From: Siniperca chuatsi
Taxonomy: Eukaryota > Chordata > Actinopteri > Centrarchiformes > Sinipercidae
Direction of reading: 5' to 3'
Assembly: GCF_020085105.1 (NCBI RefSeq)
Contig: NC_058062.1
Span: forward strand, 8,545,945-8,609,944
DNA: 64,000 nt
Shown: positions 1 to 10,973 of the stretch, in pieces
Layout of the letters: each line of letters starts with the position of its first letter
How positions within the stretch are numbered: position 1 is the first letter of the stretch
Translations under genes and position numbers: made by a program
The notes under the pieces: generated by a model
What the model was told of the DNA's origin: nothing
Databases searched by the model: none
The model's input: only the letters and a program-made list of their open reading frames with translations

Positions 1-1564
1 AGAAGATTCCTGGTGATTATCATGACCCAACCTTTTCTCTAGCACCATTGTTTGGCCAAATTTCCCCTTGACCAAACTTTGGCAAGGTATGTATTGTTTT
101 GTGTCTGTCGTCATACATTATTGTGGCATCTCAAAAACTGACGGTCATATCACTTCAGTGGCTAAATCCTACATTTCTAAGCGACCCTCTGACCTTTTTC
201 CCCCCACTATCAGCCTTGTAGATAAGACATATTGAAATATAATGAGTAGATTGACTGAGTCCATGCTCCCAAAAAGACGAACCTGTTCCATCATGGATTA
301 GATTAGATTAGATTAGATTCAACTTTATTGTCAATACACATGTACAAGTAACAAGTAAGTACAAGGCATCAAAATGTGTATGTGCATAAATGCAGGATAG
401 AGCAAAATTATGAAAATATTTTACAAGTGGTACTATGGACATTATATATAGATGGCATTACTATAAACAGAAGTATACTGATGGATATGTACAATAATGA
501 ATTGGACTGGGCAGAACGGTAGTGCAATGAATATTAAGTAGTGCAATTTATGGAAATAGTTAACAGTGCGGTAGATGAGTTATTGCAGTATTCACTACAT
601 AGTACTGGAGTAAGACGGTGTAGTCCCTCATTCGTCCAGGAGTGTTCTATCGTAGAAAAGGTTTCAGTCGTAGTCATCTGGACACTGTTTTCAGAATCAA
701 GACGTTTCGGCTCCCATCCGGATGGACTATAGTACCTTTTCTACTATAGTACTGGAGTGCAAATGACGCAGTATATGTATAAATAAATAGTCTGGTAGTG
801 CAAATGATCATGTGGTACATGTAGCAAAAACAATATCAATATAGCAGCATTTAAGTTAAGGTATATGAGGGGATAGTGGAATCAGCGGGGGGAGGGGGGG
901 CAGAGTTCAGTAGGAAGGGGCACTTTTGACCAAACTCTCAACTTTGCACATTTTCAATTGCAGTGAAATTTGCTGAACATAATGCTCCAGGGCCTTTTAA
1001 TTGAATGACCCAGTGGCTTTTCTTTTATTACCAAACTTACTTATAAGTAGTGGGTGTAATCACACCAGCCTGTAAGTAGAGTCACCAGTTTTGTTAAACT
1101 GGTTTGTTTCTCAATAAGTATAATGTCCGGTCGTGCACTTTAGCTAACGCCAGCTGTACAGAAATCTCGACTGCAGCAATGTAATCAGTTAATGTTTAAC
1201 AAACAAACAAAGAGTAAAGACTGTAAAGAGCGAGCTCTCACCTTCTTTGTGTCTTTGTTGCCAACAGTGGAAGTAGGAGTACAGAGACCTCTGCTTGTTG
1301 AAATCTGCAAAAGATAGACACATTTTGTTCATACATGGCAGATAACAGCCTCCCCTTGTGGACGAATTATAACAATACAGCCACACCGGTGGCTGGCTTG
1401 TCTGAGCAGCTCACGTGGTTCATGTGTCTGTTGGAGGGAGGAAGTCGAGTCTCGGCAGTACATAAAGGACAACAGTTAACCTACTGCACCCTCATATTTA
1501 CACAAACGTGGACAACGTGAATAATCGATGTACAAAAGCAGATCAGGACAACGGTTACAGCGCA
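1..1564. other. Repeat-rich stretch without a recognised gene
   Basis: No exon could be supported here. The stretch contains a short GATTA tandem array, a LINE-like 3' tail, and at about 640-760 a sequence with its own partial inverted repeat (TAGTACTGGAG-like pieces around 602 and 749), which looks like a small dispersed element. A G-rich tract lies near 885-900. Short open frames have no recognisable domain. Confidence 0.6.
290..620 (-). repeat. LINE-like 3' tail with GATTA tandem repeat
   Basis: A GATTA pentamer is repeated almost five times at 296-319 and is followed by an 'aactttattgtca' segment typical of the 3' end of teleost L2/Rex-type LINEs inserted on the minus strand. The following few hundred bases contain scattered 'agtgcaat' pieces, as in the 3' UTRs of such elements. 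No reverse-transcriptase reading frame is visible, so this is a truncated or diverged copy. Family assignment is by resemblance only. Confidence 0.5.
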
Positions 1565-1636
1565 GGCGCGGTGGCCAAGTGGTAAGGCGTCGGTCTCGTA
1601 AACCGAAGATCGCGGGTTCGAACCCCGTCCGTGCCT
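1565..1636 (+). tRNA. tRNA-Thr (anticodon CGT)
   Basis: Complete cloverleaf of 72 nt. The 7-bp acceptor stem (1565-1571 with 1629-1635) has one G-U pair. The anticodon stem is 1590-1594/1602-1606 and the loop is CTCGTAA, giving anticodon CGT at 1597-1599, which reads ACG (threonine). The internal promoter A box (about 1572-1582) and B box GGTTCGAACC (1615-1624) are intact. A TTTT run at 1636-1639 directly after the acceptor stem is a plausible RNA polymerase III terminator. There is no intron and the 3' CCA is not encoded, as expected in eukaryotes. It appears to be functional and solitary in this window. Confidence 0.95.
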
Positions 1637-1639
1637 TTT
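1636..1639 (+). terminator. Pol III T-run terminator of tRNA-Thr
   Basis: A run of four T residues starts at the discriminator base of the tRNA. It is the minimal RNA polymerase III stop signal. Confidence 0.6.
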
Positions 1640-4600
1640 AAATACACTACAACATATTTCGAATAGGTGTATGGACACTTGCATAGCTATACCCATATCA
1701 TCCATTTTCTATACCAAATTGATATTTCTTCATTTTGTGGTTGTTATCACTTGTAAATATGTTTGTCATTAGCTCGGAGAGATTATATATATTAAAAAAG
1801 CAGTATTATGGAGATGTTTTGGATAGGTTAAAGAAATTATGTTAATACATTTAATGGTACAAGTGTCTTCTTCAATTTACACCATTAACCAAGTTTCTGA
1901 TGGCCAAGATGTTTGCATGATAAGTTATCAAGCATTAAATAGAGAGTTGTAAAATCAGGTAGAAATAGGCCCAAAACTGCTACTGCAGAAAGTGGTTAAT
2001 TCAAGTGGGATGTCAGTCAAAAAGAACAAAATGCGTTTGATTAAAATGAAAGAAAACTAGTGTAGAAATGGCAATCTGAAATACAGTATAGTGCAGTGCA
2101 GGCCGAGTGAGCTGCAGTATGTGTTGTGGACACAGTGTGTTTCAAAATTGCTGTTGCTCCTGCAGAGATCTTCTAAACTGAAGGTGAAAGTATATTTCTT
2201 GACACACAGTGGTTATGTTTTGAATCAATAACAGCAGATTGCAGGTAAACCCCCCTCATTTTTGTCCAGTCTGCATCAGTCAGCAGTTTGTGTGCGCATT
2301 TTTCAGAACTTCATGAAATGTAATGATGTTTTTCACAATATTCCATTAAGTCTCCTATGAAAATGTTTTCACATCACATTGTGATCATTTCACTATAATC
2401 CTGTATACTCAGCTGACACTGAACTAGTAGACTAGTACAGTTTCCTGGGTAACGCTCCATGTTGCAGCATCAATGATTCATATCTGGTTCATGCTGCAGC
2501 CTATCATCACGTTCCATCTGTTGAAGAGACCCTTTGTAAACTGACACATGATGATAGGAAGGAAACAACTGGAAGCTGCTGCAGTGGTTTGCAAAAACCC
2601 TAGTCAGCAACATCCACAGCACGGCACTGGTGGATAATGTCCAACCTCCAGTCACCATCACTGTGAGATGAAATGCTACATTTAGCACATAAATCAGTAC
2701 CTTTGTCATTGAAAATAAGATCCAGATGGCAAAATGACTGGTTCTGAAGTTTATTCATTATGATGGTGTAAAAGGATATAATCCTTTACGACGCTATGAG
2801 CAGCTCTAACCATGTAAATAAACCAACCGCACCATGGTTTGATGTACAAAGCTCCCTTTAGGTTTCCTCAGATGATTGTGGTAAAGAGGTGTAGAGCAGG
2901 TTGTTTATGGGGAATCTGTGTTCAGATGGTCCAAAATTATTTTTCACATGAGCACTAAAAGTGGCTCATGTGCATCGCGCAGTCAAGGCAATTGAGATTG
3001 ACATCTATTAGTAAGCTCATGCTGCAGTGCCAGCATCTTGTTTCCATAGTAACCTGTATGTTTTTTTGTGACTAGTCAATAATAATAAAAAACACTGAGC
3101 CCATAATCCATGAAAATAATATGAGAAAATATAGTACTTTATTTTTCATAGTTTTTTCCTCCCCAGGAGGATTTGCTGTCCATTGAGCTTTTGATAGATG
3201 ACTTGACAAATGGTAAAAAGAAAAGAAATAGGAAATTGTTTTCAAATCCGTCAACCCTAGCCGATATTACTATTTGGTAGTTGGTCAAACAAATCTAGAA
3301 ACAGTTTAAATTAGAGAAGAAAGCCATCTTGAAAGAATGCTTACCATAAAAGTATATGTATGCCTACGTAACCATATGACGCAATCTCACACTCATGGAA
3401 ATGAGTGGGTCGCATAGCATTTCGTCCAACAAGATTAGGAAAGCAATTATCAGGAATCCTCAAAATAGTTTTGCGTTTCATAGCTGCTATTTAAATTCCA
3501 AATCTAGCAATAGAATACGTGTCTGCCTTCCTTATGTTTTAATGATCAAACTTTTACTGCCTTTCCCCAGTGTTTTTGTGGCACAGATGGGGGCTGTGTG
3601 GTCCAGGCCTGGAGAAAAAACATTTAACATCCATCTTCATTGAGTCTCTCTTACTTCTCCAAGCTGGTTAAAAAAGCAGAAAAGAAGCTGCCCTTCCCAT
3701 TAGGAAACAACACAATACAGGAAATGTGCTGTCCTAAGCAAAACAACATGTACCTCAAAAACTGGAGCTAATTGGCCAGGCCATGGTTCATCACAAGCAA
3801 AAGTTAAAACTTCTTAACCTTTTTTCTTAAAATGTTTGACACTGTTTAACAATATTTCCCATATTTCTCACCCTGTCTCCCCTCAGGGCATTTTCTGGCT
3901 GCTTCCTTTCTTGAACAACTCATAAAATACTGTAAATTCAGCCCCCTGGTGGAATCCTTAGGTAATGATAGATGATGTCCACATAATTCTGTGTAAAACA
4001 GCTTTGTATATTAGCATTTAGTACTGACCTAAATATGTACACAAGCAAAACAGAGTTATATTACCACGTAAATGACGTGCTGAGATGTGTACAAATTTGT
4101 TGCCCTTCCCTTCCTATACTGTTATTGATAATTAGTATACTCGCATCATCACCTTGAGTATTATTATCACTAAACTGGTATTATGTCTTCCCCCTTGAAA
4201 GTTTCATAGAATATTTATAGATACAATTACATTATTATTCATTTTTACAAAACCTTTAAAACTATGTACATTTAAATCTAATTTCTGAGGCCTTCAGTCC
4301 TGAGTATTTATAGTATATGTAATATATAAGTTTATATACCTTTGTGATTGACCTGCACGACTTTCTTTGTTAATTCTTTATTTTAATCTCCTTTAATTTC
4401 TCCTGTGCCACCTGCAAATGAAAGGAGTCTTCAAAGAAAAAAAACACAAAGGTGACTAAAGAGTCTTTAACCTGCAGTGTATTGGCAGCAGGTCCAGGTC
4501 TGCTGTTGGCTGCACACACATTGATTTCCTTGTTTGTGTGGGTGGTAGCATTCTGAACTCAGTGGAGATTTTCACACAATAAATGCGGGGGATTGTAGCC

Positions 4601-6914
4601 CATCAAAATCATGTATTCAACTGCATTTAAGTTGTAATTTATGAATTTCATATAATAAAAAGTAGTAGATCAGACAGACCGCAGTCACCTTTGAAACAAA
4701 TACAAAGAAAATCCTCTGTATTGTGACCAATCATACACAATATGCCTGAACATAGCAGTCCAAACAGGCATACAGATCTTATGCTGGTAAGAAGTCATAC
4801 TTTGTTCTGCACATGGTTGACATTGTTTATGGTTTGAGCTGTTTAAGCCACGACTTCATTGTGTGCCATCTGGCTCTCGGGTGGGGAGCCAAACAGTTGA
4901 TTAAAGAACGTAATTAGCGTGGAACAGGTTCTGTCAGCTCACCCGGCAGGGATTAAAGAATGCACTCATTCATTGTGACAGCCACGCTGTCATGCATATG
5001 TAGGATAGGTGACCAGCATTTCTTCGAATACAGATGGTTGCTGATGGTTATTGTGAAGTAACATTGGATTATTATGTGGCAAATTCTCAGCAGATAAAAT
5101 GTAATAAACATCTGCAACTGAGTGTTGACAATTAAACTTGGTGAGGGACACGGTGCACAGGATGCATCTCTTTTGTGAACTTTTCCAGCTCTTCAGTCAG
5201 CAATTACAGACAGAGAGTCCAGTCCGAAGAAGGTGCAGACAGGATGCTTAAGGTAACGGCCAAACACTGATGCAGATACAGACGGTATGATGATGGCAAC
5301 TGGCAAGTACATAGGACAAGTGAGAGATAATCGACAAAGTCAAGAGCTGCCAGAAAACCACTCTGAGGAAAAACCTCATTAACCTTCACAGGCAACAGGG
5401 AAAAGAAAAGACCAGGATTCAGGCTGCTTTCATACAGAGTCTCAGGGGTTCACGAGAGAGCTGCCTGGACAGAAATGAAATGGAAACCTTGTGTAATGCA
5501 AAGAAACATTCAGAGATTTACCATTCATCAAATTCCCCTTAAAAAAAACACACTTACAACCTAGTAAGAGATGTCAGAGTTATGTAAGTTAATGTTTATT
5601 TCGCCGCAGCTCTGATGAATCAAACTGTTCTCTGCAATGTTACTTTTGTGACATAAAGATCAAAATATTTGTGCTTGAAAAAGCACAGCGTGTGTTACAC
5701 CATCAGTACGCTCAGACAGCTGGTGTATTGACTCATTCTACACAACAGCTAAGAAAAAGTGATTAAAAAAAGTTATTTTCAATTTTAGCCCCACAAAAAC
5801 AAGGCATGCGCATTTTTTTCTCTCTTCATGCTTATATAACACGGGATGTTTAAATGTTTACACTTTAAATACATGACATGTAATTTATTGCAAGCATTGC
5901 AGTGCAGCAAAGCCTCAATTGCTGTACAATACTTTTTTTCTTTTAATTTGCACAGATTAGAGGTAGAACATACACAAACAGGAAAGTGGGACTATGAACC
6001 ACCCTCTTGGATGAAGCGTAGGACTTCCATAACTTCAGAGCTACTTATTTCCAGCCCTGGACTTTGATCACTGCACCACGGCATCATGTCCCATTTCAGT
6101 CCACACTCATGAGCAATGCAACAAAGAAACTGTGTCGACGATGCTCAGGAGTGTGACGTTCACTCTAGCAGAAACATCTGGAGGGTTTACTGTAATTACA
6201 GAAATGACAGTGATACTGTTTCAGCGAGGAAATGAAGGTTTTGACTTGACAGCGGGACTTTCACCAATTTGATCTGAAGGAGGTTCCCAAACCAAACCCA
6301 AAACCAACTGTGGTGGACCAAAATAGAGACATTTACTGCATGTAAAACATTCAAATCCCCAGTCAATACAGAGCTCCTCGTTTAAAGAAACTTCCACACA
6401 TAAAATCATTTTTTTACAAATCTAAACAATAATGATATCAGTGATTATTAATTAGTTTAAACCCATTGTTCAGGTGTGTTGCCCATGAATGCTTGGTTCC
6501 TGTAGTGTCAGTGTGCTTCAAGTTTAGTATTTGTGAATATGGCACCATCTACAGGCGAATATCTAGACTTACAAACCAGGTGATGTCCTGCTGGTTTGAT
6601 GACACAATTTTTTTCTGTAGAGGCATCCCACCATGCAAAAGATGCAACGGATGTTGTAGATGTAACACGCTTCTCTTGTTTTTAGTACTGTGAGGAAATG
6701 AGCAAACTGTGAAACAGCCAGTGAGATCATGCACTTGGTCATAATATAAAGGGTATATGAGATCACTCAATAGCTATTTAGTGACTGTAACTTATTCTGT
6801 ATACTCCATGGGGAAGTTCTCTTAAGCACAACAATCTGCAATCATATTGTTATACTACCAAAACCTTAAAAGGGAATGAACATGGAAGTGTAGTGAGTCA
6901 TTTTTTACGACAAC
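1640..6914. other. Long intergenic stretch, no gene recognised
   Basis: About 5.3 kb of AT-rich DNA. I read both strands for exons and found only short frames without domain signatures. No conserved splice-bounded reading frame, tRNA or large transposon could be supported. Confidence 0.5.
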
Positions 6915-6917
6915 ATT

Positions 6918-7385
6918 CTTCTTCTTTTCCTTTCGGCTGTTCCCTTTCAGGGGTCGCCACAGCGAATCATGTGCCTCCATCTAACCCTGTCCTCTGCATC
7001 CTCTTCACTCACACCAATTAACTTCATGTCCTCTCTCACTACATCCATAAATCTCCTCTTTGGTCTTCCTCTAGACCTCCTGCCTGGCAGCTTCAACCTC
7101 AGCATCCTTCTACCAATATATTCAGTCTCTCCTCTGAACACGTCCAAACCACCTCAATCTGGCCTCTCTGACTTTATCTCCGAAACATCTAACATGAGCT
7201 GTCCCTCTGATGTACTCATTCCTGATCCTGTCCGTCCTCGTCACTCCCAAAGAGAACCTCACCATCTTAAGCTCTGCTACCTCCAGTTCTGCCTCTTGTC
7301 TTTTCTTCAGTGCCACTGTCTCTAAGCTGTACAACATCGCTGGTCTCACCACCGTCTTGAACACTTTTCCTTTCATTCTTGCTGA
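6918..7385 (-). mobile_element. Truncated, frameshifted non-LTR retrotransposon 3' end
   Basis: On the minus strand two overlapping frames (7376-7122, then 7147-6947) carry the C-terminal part of a LINE reverse-transcriptase polyprotein. The first has LRWFGRVQRRD and related residues; the second has RRSRGRPKRRFMDVV and RVRWRHMIRCGDP. The frame changes between them, so the copy is dead. The 3' tail rich in 'aagaagaag' lies at 6918-6945. The catalytic RT core is absent (5' truncation). The family type is clear; the exact clade is not. Confidence 0.8.
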
Positions 7386-8160
7386 ATTTTTTAAGACAAC
7401 ATTGACATTTTTAAATAAGATCTCAGCTGGTTGTCATGTCCCTGAAATAGCACTGACAATGCAGCTGACACATTTCATAGAAAAAGGAAAGAAACCTGTT
7501 TATAGCAGACTTTAAAATAGAAAAGCAAGAAACCTCAGTTTGCCTATTAGCTCACTAAATTTCCAAATAGCTTTTTTTAAAACCCCAATGAATGAAGTGT
7601 AGTCACAGACATTCCCAAAGCACAGGGAGTCAACTTCAGTTGTAAGGAAGCCAATGCCCTGCATAGTATTTCAACACATAAAAGTACTGTTGTGAGGACC
7701 GGCTATCTGATCTTTCCCTCACTGATTAACATTTGACCTTCTGGCTGAGCCTTGACTAAGGTTCAACAGAGGAATGCTCAAGTTGCCTTTTCATTATGAG
7801 AACTACAGTTGTAATCCTCAGGACTTTTCAGGCGGTCACGAGGTGTGTGTTTGTGTGTGTGTGTCAAAATGTAGTTTTCATTTACTTTAAACGTTTTATT
7901 AGTAGTTTTGTCTTTTATTAAAACAACACATTTGATATAAAGGTATCTGCAAAACCACAACACTGTTTTACTCCTCACACACCTCATTATGTGTTTTCAC
8001 GATTTCATTAAAAGAGCCTGATAATGATATGAAATTGAAAACACTAAAAGAAAACTAAAGCTAAATATTTCGAGTGTCTTTGAGAATTTTGCAGCAATGC
8101 CATTCCCATTATTACTGTAACATGTTATATTTACAAAAGGAAAACGTGACATGCAGATGC
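7386..8160. other. Spacer between LINE remnant and pla2g10-like gene
   Basis: No gene recognised. A GT-rich microsatellite-like run lies at 7842-7864. On the minus strand there are further AATAAA hexamers near 7893 and 7911 that could serve as distal polyadenylation signals of the pla2g10-like gene. Confidence 0.5.
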
Positions 8161-8161
8161 A

Positions 8162-8167
8162 TTTATT
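8162..8167 (-). promoter_or_regulatory. Candidate poly(A) signal of pla2g10-like gene
   Basis: AATAAA on the minus strand lies only three bases after the stop codon (8173-8171). If used, the 3' UTR would be very short. Alternative hexamers exist about 260-280 bp downstream. Confidence 0.35.
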
Positions 8168-8170
8168 GTG

Positions 8171-10973
8171 TCAGTAAATATTACACGTTGGTTGTTCATA
8201 ACCACAGAGGAAATCTGGCCATAGGGCATATTTCCGGATGAATGGTGCTTTTCTCAAACATTTGGCAGCGTCTCTGTCACACTTGCACAGCAGCTTTTCA
8301 CATCTGTCCTTCAAATCATCTGCAATGAAGAACATAGATGTCTCCTTTCAGTGACAAGCTGAAAAGAGGATTTTCACTAAATATGCAAATTTTGGAGTAG
8401 TTTTCTCATTAACATTGTGTGATTCTAATGCTTGCAAAGTCTTGGTTGTTAGTGCTACAAACAAGTCCAGCTCCTTCATTTTGCTTCCTAATGGTTAATT
8501 TGGTGCACTTGCTCTTAAAATTTGTGAATTCTGGCTACTGAACAGAAACGTATAAGGAACAAACTGTCATTCTGGATATTCTGAACTAATTTTACATTGA
8601 TTTATTTAAAGAATATCATAAACAACCCACTATTTTTGGTACTTAAATCTCAAAACCTCATTAAGGCTGTTGCTATTTATGTACAGAAATTACTGTGGTT
8701 TATGGGGGCTTAATAAATACTGTATATGTTATATACATCCTGTCTTTCCCTTACAGTCACCTGCCTGCTTACTGTTTTCATAAACTCCATGGATATTTGT
8801 AGATCACACATAGCCTGATCTGTGTCTCACTTTCAGGTTTACTCATGTCAGTGTGTTATACTGGTCAGCATCATGTTTCCGTGTGCTGCCACTAAAAAAG
8901 AAAGCATCGTATACCTTATTTTCCAAATAACAAACACAAAAATGTTTCATATAAACACAAAAGCATTAAAAATGCAATACCACACTCAGCTGTCTTGTCC
9001 TCACACGTCCACTGATACTGATCTGTTTTGGTTTGGCAGCCAAGACGTTCTGCATCTCCATAACAGCAATCATGTCTGTGGCAACACCTACATACAGAAA
9101 GATTAACAACAAGATAAATGTTTTATTTGGAGGGCTGAACTCCAGACTAGACAAGGCAGGGTCAAGAAAGCAATAGGTGGATAGTCACAGCACTGTGGTT
9201 TAAATCACACCACGGCTATTTTAAAAGGCAGGGCAGGATCACCACATGAGTTTTCACAACAGATAGTTAGCAGTTAACTGGTTTGAGGGGGTTTGATGTC
9301 TTGCGGTGAAGCAGGAAAAGAAGGAGACGGCAATTAGGATTTGGGTGTGGAATTTTTGGACCTATTTTGAAGTACCCATTGGAGCATGTGAGTCTGCTGA
9401 ATTTGGACATTATTCCCTCCTCCGTCCCATCGCACAGCATTTGTGGTTGAGTCGACTCATTCAGAAACGGAAACTGTGTGTACACAAGCAAGATGTAGGA
9501 TGACTGGGGAGAACCAAAAGCTTCCAGGAGGAGGAAATAATGTGTGCACACGAGCTGTGGAGTGGAGGGTTAAACATCAGCATTGCCTGCTGAATTATAT
9601 CTTTTGCATCACATAATGTATAGGTGGGCCATATGTAGAGTGTCAACTGAATGTTTACATTTTGGTACACACTATCATCAGATGTCCAGGTGTGATATCC
9701 TTGACAGCGGCGTATTTTCTTCAGTCAGGTTTGAGAAGAGTGTGATTAAAGCTGGTGCTTTACCAGTCTGCCTTGTCTCTGGGCCAGCCTTGACCACCCA
9801 GTCCACAGTAGCATCCGTACATCATGTAAGCCAAGGCAGATCTCCCTGTGCTGCATTTGATGGCTCCTGCCAACTCGAGTAACCCTCTTTTTGTCCGCTG
9901 GGACCTGCGTGTCGCCACAGAGGCCACGGCCACTACAAAGAGATATAGACAACAAAAGAGGAAGAACAAACTCATCTCTCTCCTTCAAAGTCTCAGTTTC
10001 TTTGCACCCATCCACATTATTTAGTACAGTTCTGTCCTCCTGTTTTTGTTCAAAGATTTTGATATACAGTAGGGTATTCAGGGTTGGACACAATAATAGA
10101 AACACTACTGTCTCTGATACAGTCTTAACACAATCATTTTCTTTGCAGTATTATTGTCTTGCATTAGACTGTTATGTGTTCCTTTTTTTTGTCCACTCAG
10201 TTACCAGTTTATTAGCTACACCTAGCTAAACTAATGCAGTCTATTACAACAGTCCTGAAATAAACCCGACCTTTGTGACGGTTATAATGTTCAGTTTTTG
10301 TTGAAACTGTTTTAGAGAGGTGTTAATTCAACTTTAGGATTATTTTGGAGGCTGCAGTTTATGGTGCTGTTGAACTGCAACAAAAACTGAACATTATATC
10401 CTTCATGGAGGCAGGATTCAGCCTATTACAGGACTGTTCTATTAGACTGCATTACTTTTGACTAGGTGTATCTAATTAACTGGCATCTGAATGTATGTAT
10501 AAAGTTCCATTTCTAAGTGGCTTCAGAATCTGAAAAAGAAATCTGAGAAGCCACATGCACATTTTTAGTGTTTCAGCAGTTACTGAAACCCACAGAGCCC
10601 CAGTACAATAGTAAATAGGACTCACACAGGATTGACTTTACACTCACATCTCACACCTCATGAACACCAGAAAGCTACACTCAGATACAGACTTGAAATG
10701 ATGGGAAAGTAGATAATGTTGTAAATAGGTAGGTAGGTAATGTTGTTGCAAAATCAATTGACTTTGTTTGCACTTGCTCCCTTAGAATAACACTTTCACT
10801 GAATACCTGTGCACATAGTTTCCCCTGAAGGCTGTTACCTGCACTGACTCGCTCTGTGTCCTTAAAATAACTTCTCAAGTCTATTGCATTTCATCACTAA
10901 TTGGAGCTGCACTACAAAGATAAATAATCTACTTACCAGATAACAGGATAAGTATCCGGTAAAACGAAGTCAT
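8171..10973 (-). CDS. pla2g10: Secreted group X-like phospholipase A2
   Basis: Calcium-dependent secreted enzyme that hydrolyses the sn-2 ester of phospholipids outside the cell. Coding exons (minus strand): 10973-10937, 9932-9764, 9087-8981, 8319-8171; joined length 462 nt, 153 aa, all introns in phase. Residues 1-28 form a signal peptide plus propeptide ending in RTKR, a furin-type site; the mature chain of 125 aa starts GLLELAGAIKC. Visible motifs are the calcium loop YGCYCGLGG and the active site CCHRHDCCYG (mature His46-Asp47). There are 16 cysteines, which fits the eight disulphides of group X. The long frame 10105-9746 is mostly intron read-through of exon 2. Group X is favoured over group I/II by the RTKR propeptide and by human 16p synteny; exact orthology is unproven. 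Confidence 0.9.
10204..10483. mobile_element. Palindromic MITE-like element
   Basis: The two halves are imperfect inverted repeats. The left arm begins CCAGTTTATTAGCTACACC and the reverse complement of the right arm begins CCAGTTAATTAGATACACC; similarity continues for over 60 bases. An inner inverted pair (CAGTTTTTGTTG / CAACAAAAACTG) extends it. No coding capacity. The structure fits a non-autonomous DNA transposon; no clear target-site duplication was seen. Confidence 0.75.

Noticed and set aside
9746-10105. 119-codon minus-strand open frame as a gene of its own
   Set aside because: Its 3' half overlaps the PLA2 exon in another frame and the upstream part is intron; the spliced model starting at 10973 explains the region better.
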